Origin: Symsagittifera roscoffensis
Lineage: Eukaryota > Xenacoelomorpha > Acoela > Convolutidae
Direction of reading: 5' to 3'
Length of the DNA: 64,000 nt
NCBI RefSeq assembly: GCF_963678635.1
Contig: NC_087070.1
Span: 50,445,989 to 50,509,988, forward strand
Shown here: piece after piece, positions 36,373-49,264 of the stretch
Position numbering within the stretch: position 1 is the first letter of the stretch
Layout: every line of letters begins with the position of its first letter
Made by a program: the position numbers and the translations under genes
The notes under the pieces: model-generated
What the model was told of the DNA's origin: nothing
Seen by the model: only the letters and a program-made list of their open reading frames with translations
The model's database searches: none

Positions 36373-37379
36373 GTGAGTTTGCCATCAACAAATGTTTTCT
36401 ATTTTTTTCTGTACGATTTCCGATACATTTTGAAAATTGCCTTCTAGTCTTCTCACATACCAGCAGCAGACACAGTCAGTTCTTTGAGAGAGAAACATGA
36501 CAGAGACAGTTTCATATTTCATAGGGTTATCGGTTCTCTCGAAGGGGGCGATAAAATGTCTCGCACTACTACTCATTAACGGAAGGAGACCAAGACAGAG
36601 CTCTTTGTTACATGTTACATTGAGAAACTGATCAATACTAAAATAACAACTTTGAAAAAGTCGGAAATTGTACAGAATCCTAGCTGTTTCAACGACTTGT
36701 GGCAAATGCTGCTTCGAATTTTAAAGGAATATAGAAGGTTTTGTAATGGAGCAGGCTTGACTGACAAAGCCAAGCAAAAAATTTTTGTTTCCTGGTAAAA
36801 CTTTGTATTCAGGTGAACCAAAGAGTGACATGACATCTCACTCTTAGAGGTTTTTGACAGCAAAAAGGAACATAATCTATTATTATAGATATAATTTATT
36901 ATAAGAGATTATAAGAAATTTTCGGAAAAACTATAATTGAATAAAATTTATATTAATGTCACGAAAAATTTGTCGTTTAAACATCTAAGTTTGGCGTTTA
37001 CAATTAATTATAACTTTGATAAAAGTACAATTCTATCTGTAATATAATCGATTATTTTTTCTTTTTACTGAGTGCGAGGAAATTCTTGAGCGTTCTCGTT
37101 TTGTTGAAGGCCGAGGATACTCCCATTATCGAGTAACTTAATTAAACTTTCAGTTTTAGCTATGAATAAACTTTATAAGATCTTGAAATGGGATTTCTTC
37201 ACAGCTTCAAAACTTTCTGTCAAAACCATACTTGTTTTTAATTACGCTCAATTGACTTTTTTGTCAATTTGTTACATATAATTTTGTAATAAGTTTCTTC
37301 GTTCTGTCATTTCGAACATGACGTGTCTACAATAAGATGCCTGTGCAAATCCAGCTGAGAAGCGTCGGTTGTTTCACTT
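36373..37379. other. No gene seen
   Basis: AT-rich sequence. Minus-strand frames at 36385-36863 show no motif or splice support. Confidence 0.5.
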
Positions 37380-37756
37380 CAGGTGCGGATCTACGGTTTT
37401 CTCGAGTGGTGGCGGATTTTCAAAACAAGTTAGGAAAATTTGATAATAGTTTTTTTTTAGAGATCGATCAAATTGATTTTCAGACCTTTCTTTAAGAAAA
37501 ATAAAAACCATATTATGACAAAATTTTCTGAGCCGCCGTTTGAAAAAAGCATTTTTGAGCCTTTTTTTGAATTTTTCAACCCTCAAAATAAGTATACCGT
37601 GGCGTGGCCCCAGAGGTACCAGAAACTGAGTTTTAGGGTCGGCCGGCCGAGAATAGATGGCTTAAAAATATCAAGGGGGACCCTTTGGATGGTGAAGGGG
37701 GGTCAAGTCGCGGAGAAAAAGAATGCGTATCCCCCCCCCCCCCCAAACCGCCCCAT
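37380..37756. mobile_element. Degenerate MITE-like repeat
   Basis: Starts CAGGTGCGGATCTACGG with TTTTCTCGAG and GGCGGATTTTCAAAA, which match the right end of the MITE at 10308-10673 read in reverse. GACCCTTTGG and a poly-C run precede AACCGCCCC on the right. No target duplication found; same family, older. Confidence 0.5.
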
Positions 37757-39516
37757 CTAAAAAGAGTTAAGTGTAAATAAAATTTGATTGTTTTTAAATA
37801 AACAACTTGTAATCACTTTATTCTTTAAATTGAAGAAGAGTCTTGTTTTTTTTGTTCAGACGATTTAGTTGGGAAAATTTTTTTGTCAGTTTCTTCCCCG
37901 CAAAATCGAAGTCCATGATGAAATCAGAAAGGTTTATTAAAATTTTTGTGTTCTCAGAGTTGAGAAAAACCGGTTGTGCATTTTTTTATTTTTCGAAAGA
38001 GAAGTCAAATTTGAACATTGAAAAGTTTCTGAAAAAATGTTGATCAATAAATCAAACCGTTTTTACAATGATAAGCTTGGTTGAAATACTATAGAGCTAC
38101 ACGGACAGCAAACGTCCATTGGTTTTTTATATAAAAAGCTTGCGTCACTTATGTAAAATTGAAAGTTGCTTTCTTCGCAATTTGTTTTGTTGACGTCAAG
38201 ACGTTTTAAGTAATACTGATAATAATCCGGCAGTTAATTAGTAACAAGTTTAATGGTGCCTCTATTCAAATCAAAAAAATTGTCGGCGTCTTTTTCCTCA
38301 ATGGAAAGATTGTATTGATTTTCTTTAGTAAAAAGTGAAAATTTTCCACGCCTTTATGATGATTATTCAAACCTCATTATTTTCGAATTCCAATTTAGCT
38401 TAAGTTGTTCTTGTCGATAAAATTTACGTTGAGTGGTCTCAATCAGGAGAACAATTAACAAATGTGAAAAAATAGATAATTGCAGCAACCATTAAGACCA
38501 TGTGGGAATGTTTGTTTAGAAAATAGGCGATCACTGATGACGAAACTCAAAAATATTCTCATCGTTATTGCGTTTTTTTTATTGAGCTTTGTTCGCGAAA
38601 TGGCTTCCTGTTTTTTTCTATGACAATGCACTGCAAAAAGGAAAAGGAATAGCATATCCTGTTCGTACAACTGAATGGTTCAACCGGCCAAAATTTTAAA
38701 AAATTGAAATTTTGACATAAAGCTGAAGCTCACCTGATTAACAAACACGGCTCAAATTCTTATCCACAAAATTATTCAACTTTTGAATTTTGAGCCCAAT
38801 TTGCATAAATCTGGCATAATTTTGGATTTTTTAAAATTTTTTATTCGGGTTCGATTTATTTTGATTCTGTTCTTTTTTTTCTACTGAAATTGCGCGAGTG
38901 CTTTGTTCTGATTAGTCAGCAAATCAGTTCAGTGTTGCATTAACAAACTGAACAAATATATTTTACTCATCTTATTGACGTATTTTAAAACTTGTTTTCA
39001 GCACTACAGAAGGTTTTTCCTGTTTCCTGACGATAAATAACCTTTTGGTTAACACAAACAGACAACGGTTTCGAAGTCTGAATACATTATTAAAAAATTA
39101 ACGAGGTTTCATTGGAAAGGTAAGATCTACATTTCAACTTTTGACTTTTTAAAGCTCCAAAATGTTTAGAACTTTATCATTACTGACAACTGATTTTGGA
39201 GTCAATAATTTGATATTTTACTGAAGAGGCTAAAATATTTCACTAGATGACTTCGATAAAATCGTATCTATATATCTTTTCAAGCATAGTTTAATCACTC
39301 GAATCCCCCTTCGCTCGCTAAATTTACTGGACTTCTCCGTTTTTATCTCCGCATTTAATTTTGCCAGAAATTCTAATCAGAGGTCTCCATAATGAGAGAG
39401 TTGTCTGGACTAGAGTCTCATGGCAAATAATCAATTTTAACGGATAATATCGCCAAAAACGTAAGCCATGCAATCAATTTTCATAACCCGAACGAGCATG
39501 TTCATCTACGAGTACC
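37757..39516. other. No gene seen
   Basis: AT-rich intergenic DNA. No exon, RNA gene or repeat structure I can support. Confidence 0.5.
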
Positions 39517-39702
39517 CACCTTCCTCCAAATTTCACACCCCCATTCTCCTACCACACTCCGCTTCACACCCCCATCCACCACACCCCATTCTGCACAACC
39601 TCCCCCCACCACCATACACACCCTAATACCCCTCTCCCGCAACCACTGAATATCTTTGCAGACCCCTCCCTCACACCCTTCCCTTCCAGCCCGCCCCTCA
39701 CT
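39517..39702. repeat. C-rich, G-poor tract
   Basis: Strongly strand-asymmetric, with repeated CACACCCCCAT, CCACACCCC and CCTCCCCCC. The minus strand has many G-runs and could form G-quadruplexes. Probably a degenerate simple repeat; the minus-strand frame here is a by-product of the composition. Confidence 0.6.
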
Positions 39703-39847
39703 ACCAATTTGTGAAAATATTGCACTGTATTTAAAATTTCAGACATAACTTAGAAAAAACTTAATATGTTCTGAGAGATTTGCCAAAAAATATTTTGATT
39801 TGCCAAAAAAATTATGTTTTAAGAAGCTACCAAGTAATCCTTTTTTA

Positions 39848-39852
39848 GTCAA
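39848..39852 (+). repeat. Target duplication of Gypsy element 2, left
   Basis: GTCAA, matched at 46955-46959. Confidence 0.9.
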
Positions 39853-40137
39853 TGTGATACCGGATAGAACCTCGTAGGTTTAATAATGAAAACGATGTTG
39901 GTTTCAAAGAGTTTTATTTAATATCAAAACCATCTTTTCTCTATAGCCTGAGTTCTGTGGCTAACTGTGCGCTGATGCTACAGTAGATAGAACAAAGTCT
40001 CTTATTTTGAACAAAGGTCACACACGTTTGACCTTGACAGAATTAATAACAATATCATAGCTATAGATAACAATTTGAACATGATATCAAGGCTACAGTA
40101 CTGTTACTGCAAATGCAGTTGCAGTTGCTGTACCACA
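39853..40137 (-). repeat. 3' LTR of Gypsy element 2
   Basis: 285 bp, TGTGATACC to GTACCACA on the plus strand. It contains CTACAGTACTGTTACTGCAAA, partly self-complementary, as in the other LTR. Confidence 0.9.
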
Positions 40138-40148
40138 TTTCCCGGTCG
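40138..40148 (-). promoter_or_regulatory. Polypurine tract of Gypsy element 2
   Basis: Minus strand GACCGGGAAA abuts the 3' LTR. Confidence 0.6.
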
Positions 40149-40252
40149 ACAAATAAAATTTATACTATGTTGTAAAATTTAAAAATATATATGAGTTTTA
40201 GTACTCAGTTTAACAAGTTTGGGATCAAAAACTTCTATTGATTGAAATTTTT

Positions 40253-41880
40253 TCATCTTCCGTCTTTTTCATCATGTTCTTCGCCAAATTGGAGTGGAAC
40301 CCGCCACTCCGCATTCCAGGACCGATTGATGTCCAATGCTTCGCTCCCGAATTTTCTTTTGAATAAATGCTTTTCCAGGAGGCTAAATTTCGACTCCACT
40401 GAATTTTTCGTGTCGGGTTTAAATGTTGCCAACTTGAAACGATATGCTTCTGACGCGGCCTTGTTGAGATCCATGATGTCGTCTTGCGGGGAGATTAGTT
40501 TTATCGAATGTTTGATTGGGTCCCCGTAACTGCTAGGACCTTTCGTTGCTCTTCTACTCCGTCGCACGGACGTTTCTCCCTCCCCCGACTCGTCTGGAAA
40601 CCCGGGTGTAATAATATAATCATTTTCGTCCATCGTAGCGTCTCTGGATGTTAGTATTTCTTCCGCCACTCGCTGCAATCCCCTTTCTACCACTTGATCT
40701 GCTATTTTGTTCCAATCCGCTGGTGTTAAGTCTTTACTATTAAACGTATCCAGAATTGTTTCGGGCAAGTCGTGGCGCGAAATCTCTTTTGTTTTTAAAG
40801 AGGTATTTTTCTGCGGCGTCGATGTTGATGGTGGAGTCACTGCTTGTCTTGATGAGCACTCTCTAACTCAATGTTTGCCGTCGGCTGCATTCGCAGTTTA
40901 TTCTGAGAGGCCTCCTGAGTCGATTGCTTCTTATCTTTCTTTCCCCCATTCGACTTTATTTTCGTTGACTTAGTTAGGGGTCTCGCATTGCTGGGTTTGG
41001 CTCTTTTTACCGCAAGGTTCAAAACCCCGCCCGTCTCCGTGTCTTTGGACTTGACCACCGTCTGATTATCTTGGAATTCATTTTTCGCTTTATCTGGGTG
41101 CGGGACTTGCTGCTGTGGCAGTAAATCATCTTCAGACCAACTGTCCTCGTTTTCTCCTTGGTCCTCGACATTTCTTTGTGACTTCTTTTGTAGTTTCTTT
41201 TTGGGTTCTTTCCCTGTCGGAGACTGACGTTGAGCCGCTGCGTCTTGCACATTGACCTTGGCTTTGGCAATATCGCTTTTCCGGTAGACTGCCCCCGCAG
41301 CTGTTTTGACTGTGGATGGTGTTTCTGAGGTCACTTTTCCCTTTCAGAGGTTTGTTAGTGCCTTGACACTTTGCGCCCTTCGTCTTTTCGTAGCAGTATG
41401 GGGGTCCACTGGTTCTGACTTACAATGTTCTCTGGCTTGTCTTCAATGAACCCGCGCTCCCAAGAATATAACAACTCTTTGCGTAGCTCCGGGTTTGTGG
41501 TGCTTGTTTCGTCAACAATGCGCCTGATATCATTGGCAGATGTGTCCCTTCTAGTCTGATTCCATCTGTCATTTGCCTCTAGCAATTCTTTTAATGCTCG
41601 TTATCTGATCCGATCCTTTGCTGATTCCACCTGTTGTTTGAATAAGGGACTTACGTCTCGGCTGTTCTGACCCTTACGAACAATTTTCAATCCTTCTCTT
41701 GATTGGTCATTTGGCCCTTTGAGTTGCGAGGCAGTAAGCGCTGATCTTTCCAGGTGTTCTTTATCCAAACGATCAGAATTTTTTAAAAACTTATCGCTTA
41801 GAATTTTAAATTCAGTTTTTGGTAGTCGACCAAATTGATTGGTTTTTTGTTTGCTCCATCTGTGATCTCGAATTATGGTA
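40253..41880 (-). pseudogene. Element 2 integrase tail (fragments)
   Basis: Fragments at 41355-41585, 40837-41334 and 40253-40840 parallel the element 1 tail. Landmarks are IRRIVDETSTTNPELRKELL, SKDTETGGVLNLAVKRAKP, RRSRRATKGPSSYGDPIKHS and a charged end, EEHDEKDGR. Several frame breaks. Its conservation in two independent insertions shows it was part of the ancestral Pol. Confidence 0.7.
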
Positions 41881-42444
41881 CTAAGACAAATTTTTATCTA
41901 CGTCACATTTTCGTCCAATAGCATAACCCCCATCTTCTCTTGATGGTTTGAATCGTTCGTTTAACCAATCCGCAACCGCGATGGTCCACTACCGGACAAA
42001 ACTTTTGTTCTAAGTTGTTTTCTGAAAAATATTTCCGCATTGTTTTACCGTTAAACCCATAAAATTTGTCCGTTCTTATTTATTCGGGTCTTTTGTTGAC
42101 GATTTTCCCCCTGTTGATTTTGTTATTTTTACCAAAGGAAGTTTCGAATACCTATCTATTGCTACCAGCAAGTATATCTTTTTTTCTTTATGATCTTCCA
42201 GAGGGCCTGCATAGTCCAGTTGTAGCTGTTAACTTGGCTGCGTTAGCAGCGGAAGAGGTTTGTTAGCGTTTTTTGGTATGATGTACTCAGCATTCTTGCC
42301 GAAGCGAGTGCAACTTCTACATTCCTCTGTCAAATTGATAATCTCTTCGTGCATGTGTGGCCACCACAGGTACTTCGAAGCATCTAGCATCGCTTTCTGA
42401 CCTGTGTGACCACGGTGGATCCTCTTCAAGACTGCTTGCCGCAA
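41881..42444 (-). pseudogene. Element 2 integrase zinc domain and core
   Basis: 42229-42444 has HRGHTG, YLWWPHMHEEI and CRSC of the HHCC domain. The core beyond is interrupted by stops. The match to element 1 at 16442-17139 is clear by eye. Confidence 0.72.
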
Positions 42445-43530
42445 CTACCCTGGGACTGCCAGCCTGTTATCCACCAGAATGCAGTCATCTTCCACGGACA
42501 GTTGGTGCCAGAGTGGATTCGTATACGGCCCCATGAGTTCGAAACTATGGCGATCGTTTCTCTCAATCACTCGGCGAAGCCTGTCCATCCAAGGATCCTC
42601 AGTGATTTACTCCGCCAGAAGACTTCTATCGAACAATTTTGCTTTCTCCCTTGTTTCGCTCCGCTAGACGAAATTCATCTCTCCTAGAGTTGTGATTGGC
42701 TCTTCTCCCCCCCAATCACACTGACTTTTGGGCTTTCTGCCGGGCTTTCCGCAATTAAATCCACCTCAACTATCGGCGATCTGTATCCTTTGGAGCTAAT
42801 GTCAACTTCTTTGTCATGTTGCGCTCGGCTTTGCATCACTGTTTGTGCTTATAGCTCTAGAATACTTCTAGAGTCATCCTTTCTTTCTGCCCCATGAGGT
42901 CCCAGAATAAAATTAGCTTCGTCATAGCAACTAGAAGACTGGCAGATCACGTTCCTGTCTCTTTATTAGGTTTGATGTACCTATCCACCGCTCGCCCCTC
43001 ATTCTGTGGTATGTCTGAATCCGAACTGTCAGAGTCTTGTCTACTGCACGCTTCTCTTTTGACCATTCTGGTTCGTGAAAATGTTGTCTCTGTCACATGT
43101 TCTGTCAATTCTTCCCTTTCTTTGTCTTGTCTTTTAATGATCTTCACCGCTTTCCTGGCCCCAATTGGTTTTTGTCCATATTCCTTGCTTTTTCCGACTG
43201 AATTTTTGAATTGTTTTTGCAACTTTTGATATCTGAACTCATGAGCGACTGTTTAAAACGAGAAATCTTGTTTGGTGTGTTTTGTTCGTTTTGTTCTTTT
43301 TTAGGACGTGAGTTTTGACCGTTTTCGTTCCGATCGAGCTTTGACTGGTTTTGAACAAATTGGCTGCTATAGCAACCACGGGATGAGTCGTCTTTACAGT
43401 GGCTAATATTGTTTCTTATTCCAGAATGTTCTAGAATATTTGCCTTAACTTTCCGGTCTGTATCAATTAGCCAACTGTATAAACAGTCGAGTGCCTTATG
43501 AAAGTCATCAATTGATTTTACAACAAATTT
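42445..43530 (-). pseudogene. Element 2 linker between RNase H and integrase
   Basis: Broken frames, the longest 42947-43222, with charged sequence such as KIIKRQDKEREELTEHV and CSRQDSDSSDSD, comparable to the element 1 linker. Stops prevent a continuous reading. Confidence 0.55.
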
Positions 43531-43997
43531 TTAATCTATTTCAGATTCAAGCCATGGGTCGCCAACGATACCCATAAATTGATAAGGTAATAATCTATCT
43601 ACCCACCTAGTAAGTCTAGATTGATAAGTTTTGTTCGATCTATTTTCCCCCAACGCGGATGTTAAAGCTTTATGGTCTGTTGCTATAACAAATTCATCAC
43701 CCAACAAGTAATGTTTAAACCGATCAACCGCCCAAACTACTGCAGGCAGTTTGAGCTCGTTTGTGGAGTATTTTTTTCTTGGGTATTCAAATCCCGCTAG
43801 GAGATTGCTATCGGTATCCACTCATGCTGCTCTGAATTCTGTTCAAGTGTTGCCCGGAGACCACTATGGCTTGCATCACACTTTACCCGGGTTTCTCTTG
43901 AAGGATTGTAATAATTAATCCTAGCAATGTTAGCAACCGTCTTTTTAAAATCCTCAAATGCTAAAGAATGTTGACTGTCCCATTCGAATTTTTTCAC
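43531..43997 (-). pseudogene. Element 2 RNase H fragments
   Basis: RVKCDASHSGLRATLEQ (43797-43997) and STNELKLPAVVWAVDRFKHY with IATDHKALTSAL (43531-43821) carry the RNase H catalytic blocks in two frames. A deletion has removed the HIPGRD region. Confidence 0.75.
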
Positions 43998-44000
43998 TGG

Positions 44001-44675
44001 TTATCGAATATTTTTCATCTTTTTTTTTCGTTTTCCTCTTAACAAGGGTCGAAGTTTATCCGTTAAACTAGCTGCACTCGGAATAATTTTAGGTAGATGG
44101 TTAATACTACCCATGAAAGATCTAAGTTGTTTCAAAGACTTAGGTGGTTGCAGTTTTGATATTGCTTCTTTTTTTGTAATTTTAGGTATGATACCCTCTG
44201 GTGAATATTTATGACTTAACCAATATACTGATGACTGAAAAAACTCGCACTTTGACAGCTTTAACGCAAGGTTTTCATCATCTAAATTTTGTAAAACATC
44301 TAGAACCAATTGTTCATGGTCCTTTTCTTCCCCCTTCGAGACGATTAGAACATCATCTATGAAACAAAAGGTGTTTTTAGCATGATTTAATGTTCTGTCC
44401 ATTGCCTTTTGGAACTCAGAGTAAAAACCTGTCAAAAACCGATATGTTCCTGTTGCCTGTCCCCCAACAATGATAAAATTGCATTGTTTGGCTGTGTCCG
44501 CAGTTAATCTAATTTGGCCATAGGCATATTTTAAATCAAGCACTGTGAAATATAGTGTACCCGCTGTCTTTGCAGTTATTACTTGGCTTACACCCTCTAT
44601 CAGTTCAGCGACGTTTGGCATCTGATTTTTATTTTTGTACAATTGTCTATTGATAGGTTTTACGTAAGGGGCCAA
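44001..44675 (-). pseudogene. Element 2 reverse transcriptase
   Basis: 224 codons: LDLKYAYGQIRL, FLTGFYSEFQKAMD, FCFIDDVLIVSKG and LKQLRSFMGSINHLPKI. Relative to element 1 a few residues between FYG and EFQ are missing, so the palm is damaged. Upstream RT sequence continues past a stop. Confidence 0.78.
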
Positions 44676-44903
44676 TTTAATTGAACCGTGTTTCTTTTAA
44701 GTGTGATGACAATTGGAGCAACTAAACAACCGCTTGTACATTTATCCAATTTTTTGATATGCTCTTCCGATAACAATTTTTCTAGTTCTGTTTGTACTTT
44801 TTCTTGAATATGTATAGGTATTCGCCTACTTTTCTCTTGTATCGGGCATAACGGATATTTAAATTTTGTGCTCGCAGTATGGTTTATCGACTCCCCTTGA
44901 CAA

Positions 44904-45410
44904 TCAAAAGACTTTTGAATCGGTCATAAAACTTTTTTTTCCAACCTTCTGACTGCTCGCACAGTAGCACGTCAAACCTGGATCTTCGTGATGGTGCTGA
45001 TCTCTGAGTGGTATGGATCCCAATTTTCCTTGAAGGACCAATCCCAGAATACATCGCGTACGTTGCTCCGTAACTAACAGCGCTGCTCCCTGCACTTCCC
45101 ATCCAGCTGAACGTAGATTCGCTTTCAGTGCCCCTAGTATTAGTATAGGACGTTTATTGTGGTCTGCAAACTGTGCAGACAGGTTAAGTTTTTCTGCTGG
45201 AATAAGTTTCGAATTCGGAGATCCCTCCAAAGTTTGTTTAGTTGATGTCCAAATCAAAAATGACACCGGGCTACCCATGTCTATAGTAATCTTCACGATA
45301 TGATTATCAATTTCCACCAAGGCCTTTAATTTGGTGAGATTGTGGATTCTGGCGTACCTCAACCTTCTCGACTTTCTGTGATTTCTCATTTGGCCTTTCT
45401 TGACCACCAA
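44904..45410 (-). pseudogene. Element 2 protease
   Basis: The catalytic triad reads DMGS where element 1 has DTGS (KITIDMGSPVSFL), a change expected to inactivate an aspartic protease. The CILGLVLQGKLG loop follows. Open toward RT in another overlapping frame. Confidence 0.72.
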
Positions 45411-46670
45411 TTCCTTTTGTTTGATTATTCGTTATCACTCGGTTGTTTATGTACTGCTCGACCGCTTCAATTGATTGTAAATCACTTTCAATCGACATTA
45501 TTTTGAACTCTTCAAAGGAATCAAAATTTTGTATTAGAATACTCTTCTTCTGAACTCGAATTTTCGTTCACAATCTCGTTTACTTGCTGTGATCGGCACA
45601 TCTTCGCGAAATGTTTTAATTTGCTCATTTCTTACACGATTTACCCATTGCCGGACAATTCTTTAATGTCCTTCCCCAAAGGTTATTCCACATCCCTTGC
45701 ATTGTTTCTGATACCCCTTGGATCTTGTAGTATTCTGTTCTCGTAATTTTTTCTTTTGTTCTGATCTAGACCTTGACATCTAGGGTTATACCCCTTGTTT
45801 CCAATTGCAATGATTGGTTTTTGTTTTATTTTAGATTGCGCGTTTGAGAATAGTCCAGTACTAGTGGTACTTGTTGAGGACCTTTTAAATGCTTGCGTAG
45901 TTTGTTTACTTTGTTCGAATTTGATTGCTCGCTTTAATACTTCTTCTGATGTGAATGTTTCAAAAGTTAGAGTGTCTTGAAGTACAGCATTCCTCATCCG
46001 GGATATAAATAAATCTCTAACTAACTCTTCTTCCAATACTCCCAGCTCTCCTTTTGCTGGTTATGCGAATCTTTTCATGCTTGCTGCTTTCCGCATGAAT
46101 ATATTCGAGAGTTTCATTCGTTTCCTGAGATCGTGTAAACAATTTGTATCGCTCTTAAGGAATGCTTTTCGTTTTTTCAAAGGAGATTTTTGCCAATCTC
46201 ACTATCTCTCGGAACCCGAGTTTAGATATTTCCGTGTGAGGATTTTTTTGTACAAACTTCTTCTTACCTTCTGTGCCCGAAGCTAGAAATAGTCTAAATG
46301 TTAAACGTTTTCCAACTTCGTGGTAGAATAAGTTGTGTCCCACTTTCGGTCCCCGCGCAACACGTTCTTCGTTCTCTAGGAGGACTCTTTCCCCCGCTAA
46401 TCTGTCACGAGCTTCTCTCTCTAATACTGCCTGCGCATCTTCATTATTTCCAGGCGTTTCCGGTTGCGGTAGTGGTTCTTCTAGTATTGCTCCTGGTTCT
46501 TCTAGTAATACTTCTGGATCCACGTTCTCCTTGACAGTAACCGCTAATAGGAATTGATCAAACCAGATTTCAAAATTCCATTGTGGGTCCGAGTTTGATG
46601 AAACCCAGAATACCGGAATTCCCATGTCTGTCCTGTTGTCTTGAGACAAAAATCCTGCTGACTGCGCCAT
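45411..46670 (-). pseudogene. Element 2 Gag (fragments)
   Basis: It starts MAQSAGFLSQDNRTDMG at 46670, where, as in element 1, the A of ATG is the last LTR base. Fragment 46155-46670 is the N-terminal capsid-like part; 45683-46036 continues with RDLFISRMRNAVLQDTLTFE. The zinc-knuckle region is disrupted by stops. Confidence 0.75.
46652..46669 (-). promoter_or_regulatory. Primer binding site of element 2 (tRNA-Ser-like)
   Basis: Minus strand TGGCGCAGTCAGCAGGATT directly follows the 5' LTR and differs from element 1 by one base. Confidence 0.6.
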
Positions 46671-46954
46671 GTGATACCGGATAGAACCTCGTAGGTTTAA
46701 TACTGAAAATGATGTTGGTTTCAAAGAATTTAATTTAATATCGAAACCATCATTTCTCTATAGCTTGAGTTCTGTGGCTATCTGTGCGCTGATGCTACAG
46801 TAGAGAGAACTAAGTCTCTTATTTTGAACAAAGGTCACACAGGTTTGACCTTGACAGAATTAATAACAATATCATAGTTATAGATAACAATATGAACATG
46901 ATATCAAGGCTACAGTACTGTTACTGCAAATGCAGTTGCAGTTGCTGTACCACA
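46670..46954 (-). repeat. 5' LTR of Gypsy element 2
   Basis: 285 bp, roughly 14 visible differences from the 3' LTR. Followed by GTCAA. Confidence 0.9.
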
Positions 46955-46959
46955 GTCAA
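46955..46959 (+). repeat. Target duplication of Gypsy element 2, right
   Basis: GTCAA, the partner of 39848-39852. Confidence 0.9.
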
Positions 46960-47969
46960 TTATAATCAATTATTTGTGATTTTTGGGGAAATTGACTTTG
47001 AAAATTAATACAATTGATTATTATCCACGAAACTTCACTGCGGGTGGCGCTAGGTAAATAAAATGACAGTACTTTAAGACGACATGGCATTGAGACGACA
47101 AATGAGCGTCTAAACTTTTAAAATGAGCTATTTGAAATTACGTAAATTCTATTTCTCATAAATGCAACTGACAACTGGTGCGCTGTGTCTTCTTAAATTC
47201 CTATCAAAAATGGTTATCGTTGGATCAGGTGACGTTTTTTTTGACGGCATTGATAGAGATTGACGTAAGAGTCAGTTGAGAGTTCGAATGGGTTGATATT
47301 GGAAACAAGCCGCAAAAATGGTTTGTTTGTTTATTTTCTTCCCAGCAATCTAATTGATTTTGACAGGTTTTCGAGTTTCTAACTATGGCTTGCAGCTTGA
47401 AGAAATGCAAGCAGAGGCCTACTTTTTAGATGTAGCAAACAATCAAAAAGTGCTGATATAACAGAAAAGTAACCTATTAGTTAATGTAAAAAAAATACTT
47501 TATTTTTTGTTTTGATTTCTGAAAACTCAACTGTGGGAACTTTTTATTCTAGCTGCAACCAGATATTATCACTCTGTACCAGGAAGGGATCGTGGATTTC
47601 CAAAACATTTCCGCTTTTGGGAGTTTTTTTTGCAAAATTTGACCGAAAATTGCGTATTTTTGGCGCGCGTTCCACTTCACAGTTAGTTTGTATTGGCATC
47701 AAAACCGCCTTTAGAAAAATTTAGAGGGCTTTTAGGGTAATGGTCGCGCCTGCCCTGAAAGTTTTGATTGCAAATTAGGGTCTATGCATAGTTTTTCCTG
47801 AAAAAGTGGATGAAATTTTCTAAAAAAAGTGAAAAAAAATTCCGAAAAATTATATGAGATTTATTTTGAAAATCTCCCTCGCACACTATGTACAGTGCAT
47901 ACAGATAGATTATGCATATACCAAAGTAAGCAATAGAAAAAAAAACATGTTTTAGTTTAATGTGGAATG

Positions 47970-48095
47970 GTTTTAAGACGGATTAAATCTCTGCTCACGC
48001 GTTATTAGCACAAAATATATCGCGCGTTGATGATTCTAAATTGGCTAAATTGTCTGTATTGGCAAGAATTAAACACAAATAACTTTAAAAAAAAT
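47970..48095. repeat. Interspersed repeat, shared with 30320-30475
   Basis: GACGGATTAAATCTC, CACGCGTTATTAG and ATATATCGCGCG match the intron 4 copy. Confidence 0.55.
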
Positions 48096-48884
48096 CCAAT
48101 CAAAATGAATAAAAGTTTAACTGTGAGCTCAAGACAACAACACTTTTCGAGTAATATGAAAAATTCCCTCAAAAACAGCTAATTAACAAGCAAAAGTGTG
48201 TCTGGAGAAAAAAAAACACATGTTCCGCTTTTTTCTGGAAAAGTCGGAACAACAAATCCTTTTTTACATAAAAATAATGTCTGTTCAACTGCGAATAAAG
48301 AATGAGTGCATGCAAAATTTCGATATGGAATTTGACTTTGAATGCTATAAAATTTGCGCGCGACTGGGTGGGTTTAAATCAGGTTAATTACCCAGATTGA
48401 CGTCAATACAAATTCAATTTCGGATAAATCTTACCAGTTTTTGTTCCATATGAAGAAAAAAGGCGATACTTTTTTTAACATTGAACCTTTTCTCCAGCAA
48501 AAATTTGATTTTTGTTTCCAGGAGAAAAATGATCATCATATAATGTTCATTCATGAAAACTGTATTATAAACGTTTTTTTTTATACAAGTTCCAAAATTG
48601 AATTAAAAACACACTCTACATTCTAAAAAAAAGAAAGTTTTCGGAAAAAATTTGTTTGTTCACCAACTGGTTTAGCGGCTAAAACGAAAAATTGAAATAA
48701 AAATATTTTTTAAATTATTTTCTCAGATTCTTCTATGCAAAAATTGAAATACGTTATAAACAAACTTTTGAATTATTGCTAATAATGTAGTCCAAACACA
48801 GTAGTTTCACACAAAGGAATCAAAAATCACATTCGAAGGTTTTTGGTGATGAGAAAGTTAAAATTTTTTGAATTAAGATAAAAA

Positions 48885-48945
48885 TGATAAAAATTTCAAT
48901 AACTCCAAAATAAAAATGATAAAAATTTCAATAACTCCAAACTTA
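48885..48945 (+). repeat. Short tandem duplication
   Basis: The block AAAAATGATAAAAATTTC followed by AATAACTCCAAA occurs twice in a row. Confidence 0.8.
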
Positions 48946-49264
48946 TTTTTGATAATATTTGTAGATCTGAAACTTAAATTTCGTATCTTACAAATTTCCA
49001 TGTGTTTTTTGTGATTATATTGCATGGGAAAAAGGGGACAAAATATAGTGAAAAAAATTAGCGTTGGGTATCATTGACAAGAGGCAAAGGGTATCATGAT
49101 TAATCCCTTGAAAACTGTGTGCTTCGTGATGGCTATTAAAACGAATTTTTTAACATAGTTTCTTCATTTCAATCAATCAGATGTGTAAAAACGTGTATCC
49201 AGATAAATCCCTATAGTGTTTCTATACACTGTATCGAAAATTTGGGTATGATAAATATGTAGCC

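Larger units (their letters stand above)
39853..46954 (-). mobile_element. Ty3/Gypsy LTR retrotransposon 2 (degenerate relative of element 1)
   Basis: 7,102 bp, minus strand, with 285-bp LTRs, a 5-bp target duplication, PBS and PPT. Protein fragments are homologous throughout to element 1, including the RNase H-integrase linker and long integrase tail. The LTRs differ at roughly 14 positions by eye (about 5 percent), so this insertion is much older. Gag, protease, RT, RNase H and integrase are all broken by stops and frame changes. Confidence 0.92.
46960..49264. other. No gene seen
   Basis: AT-rich intergenic DNA. It holds a second copy of the interspersed repeat (47970-48095) and a 36-bp tandem duplication near 48885-48945. 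Several 60-70 codon frames lack motifs. Confidence 0.5.
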
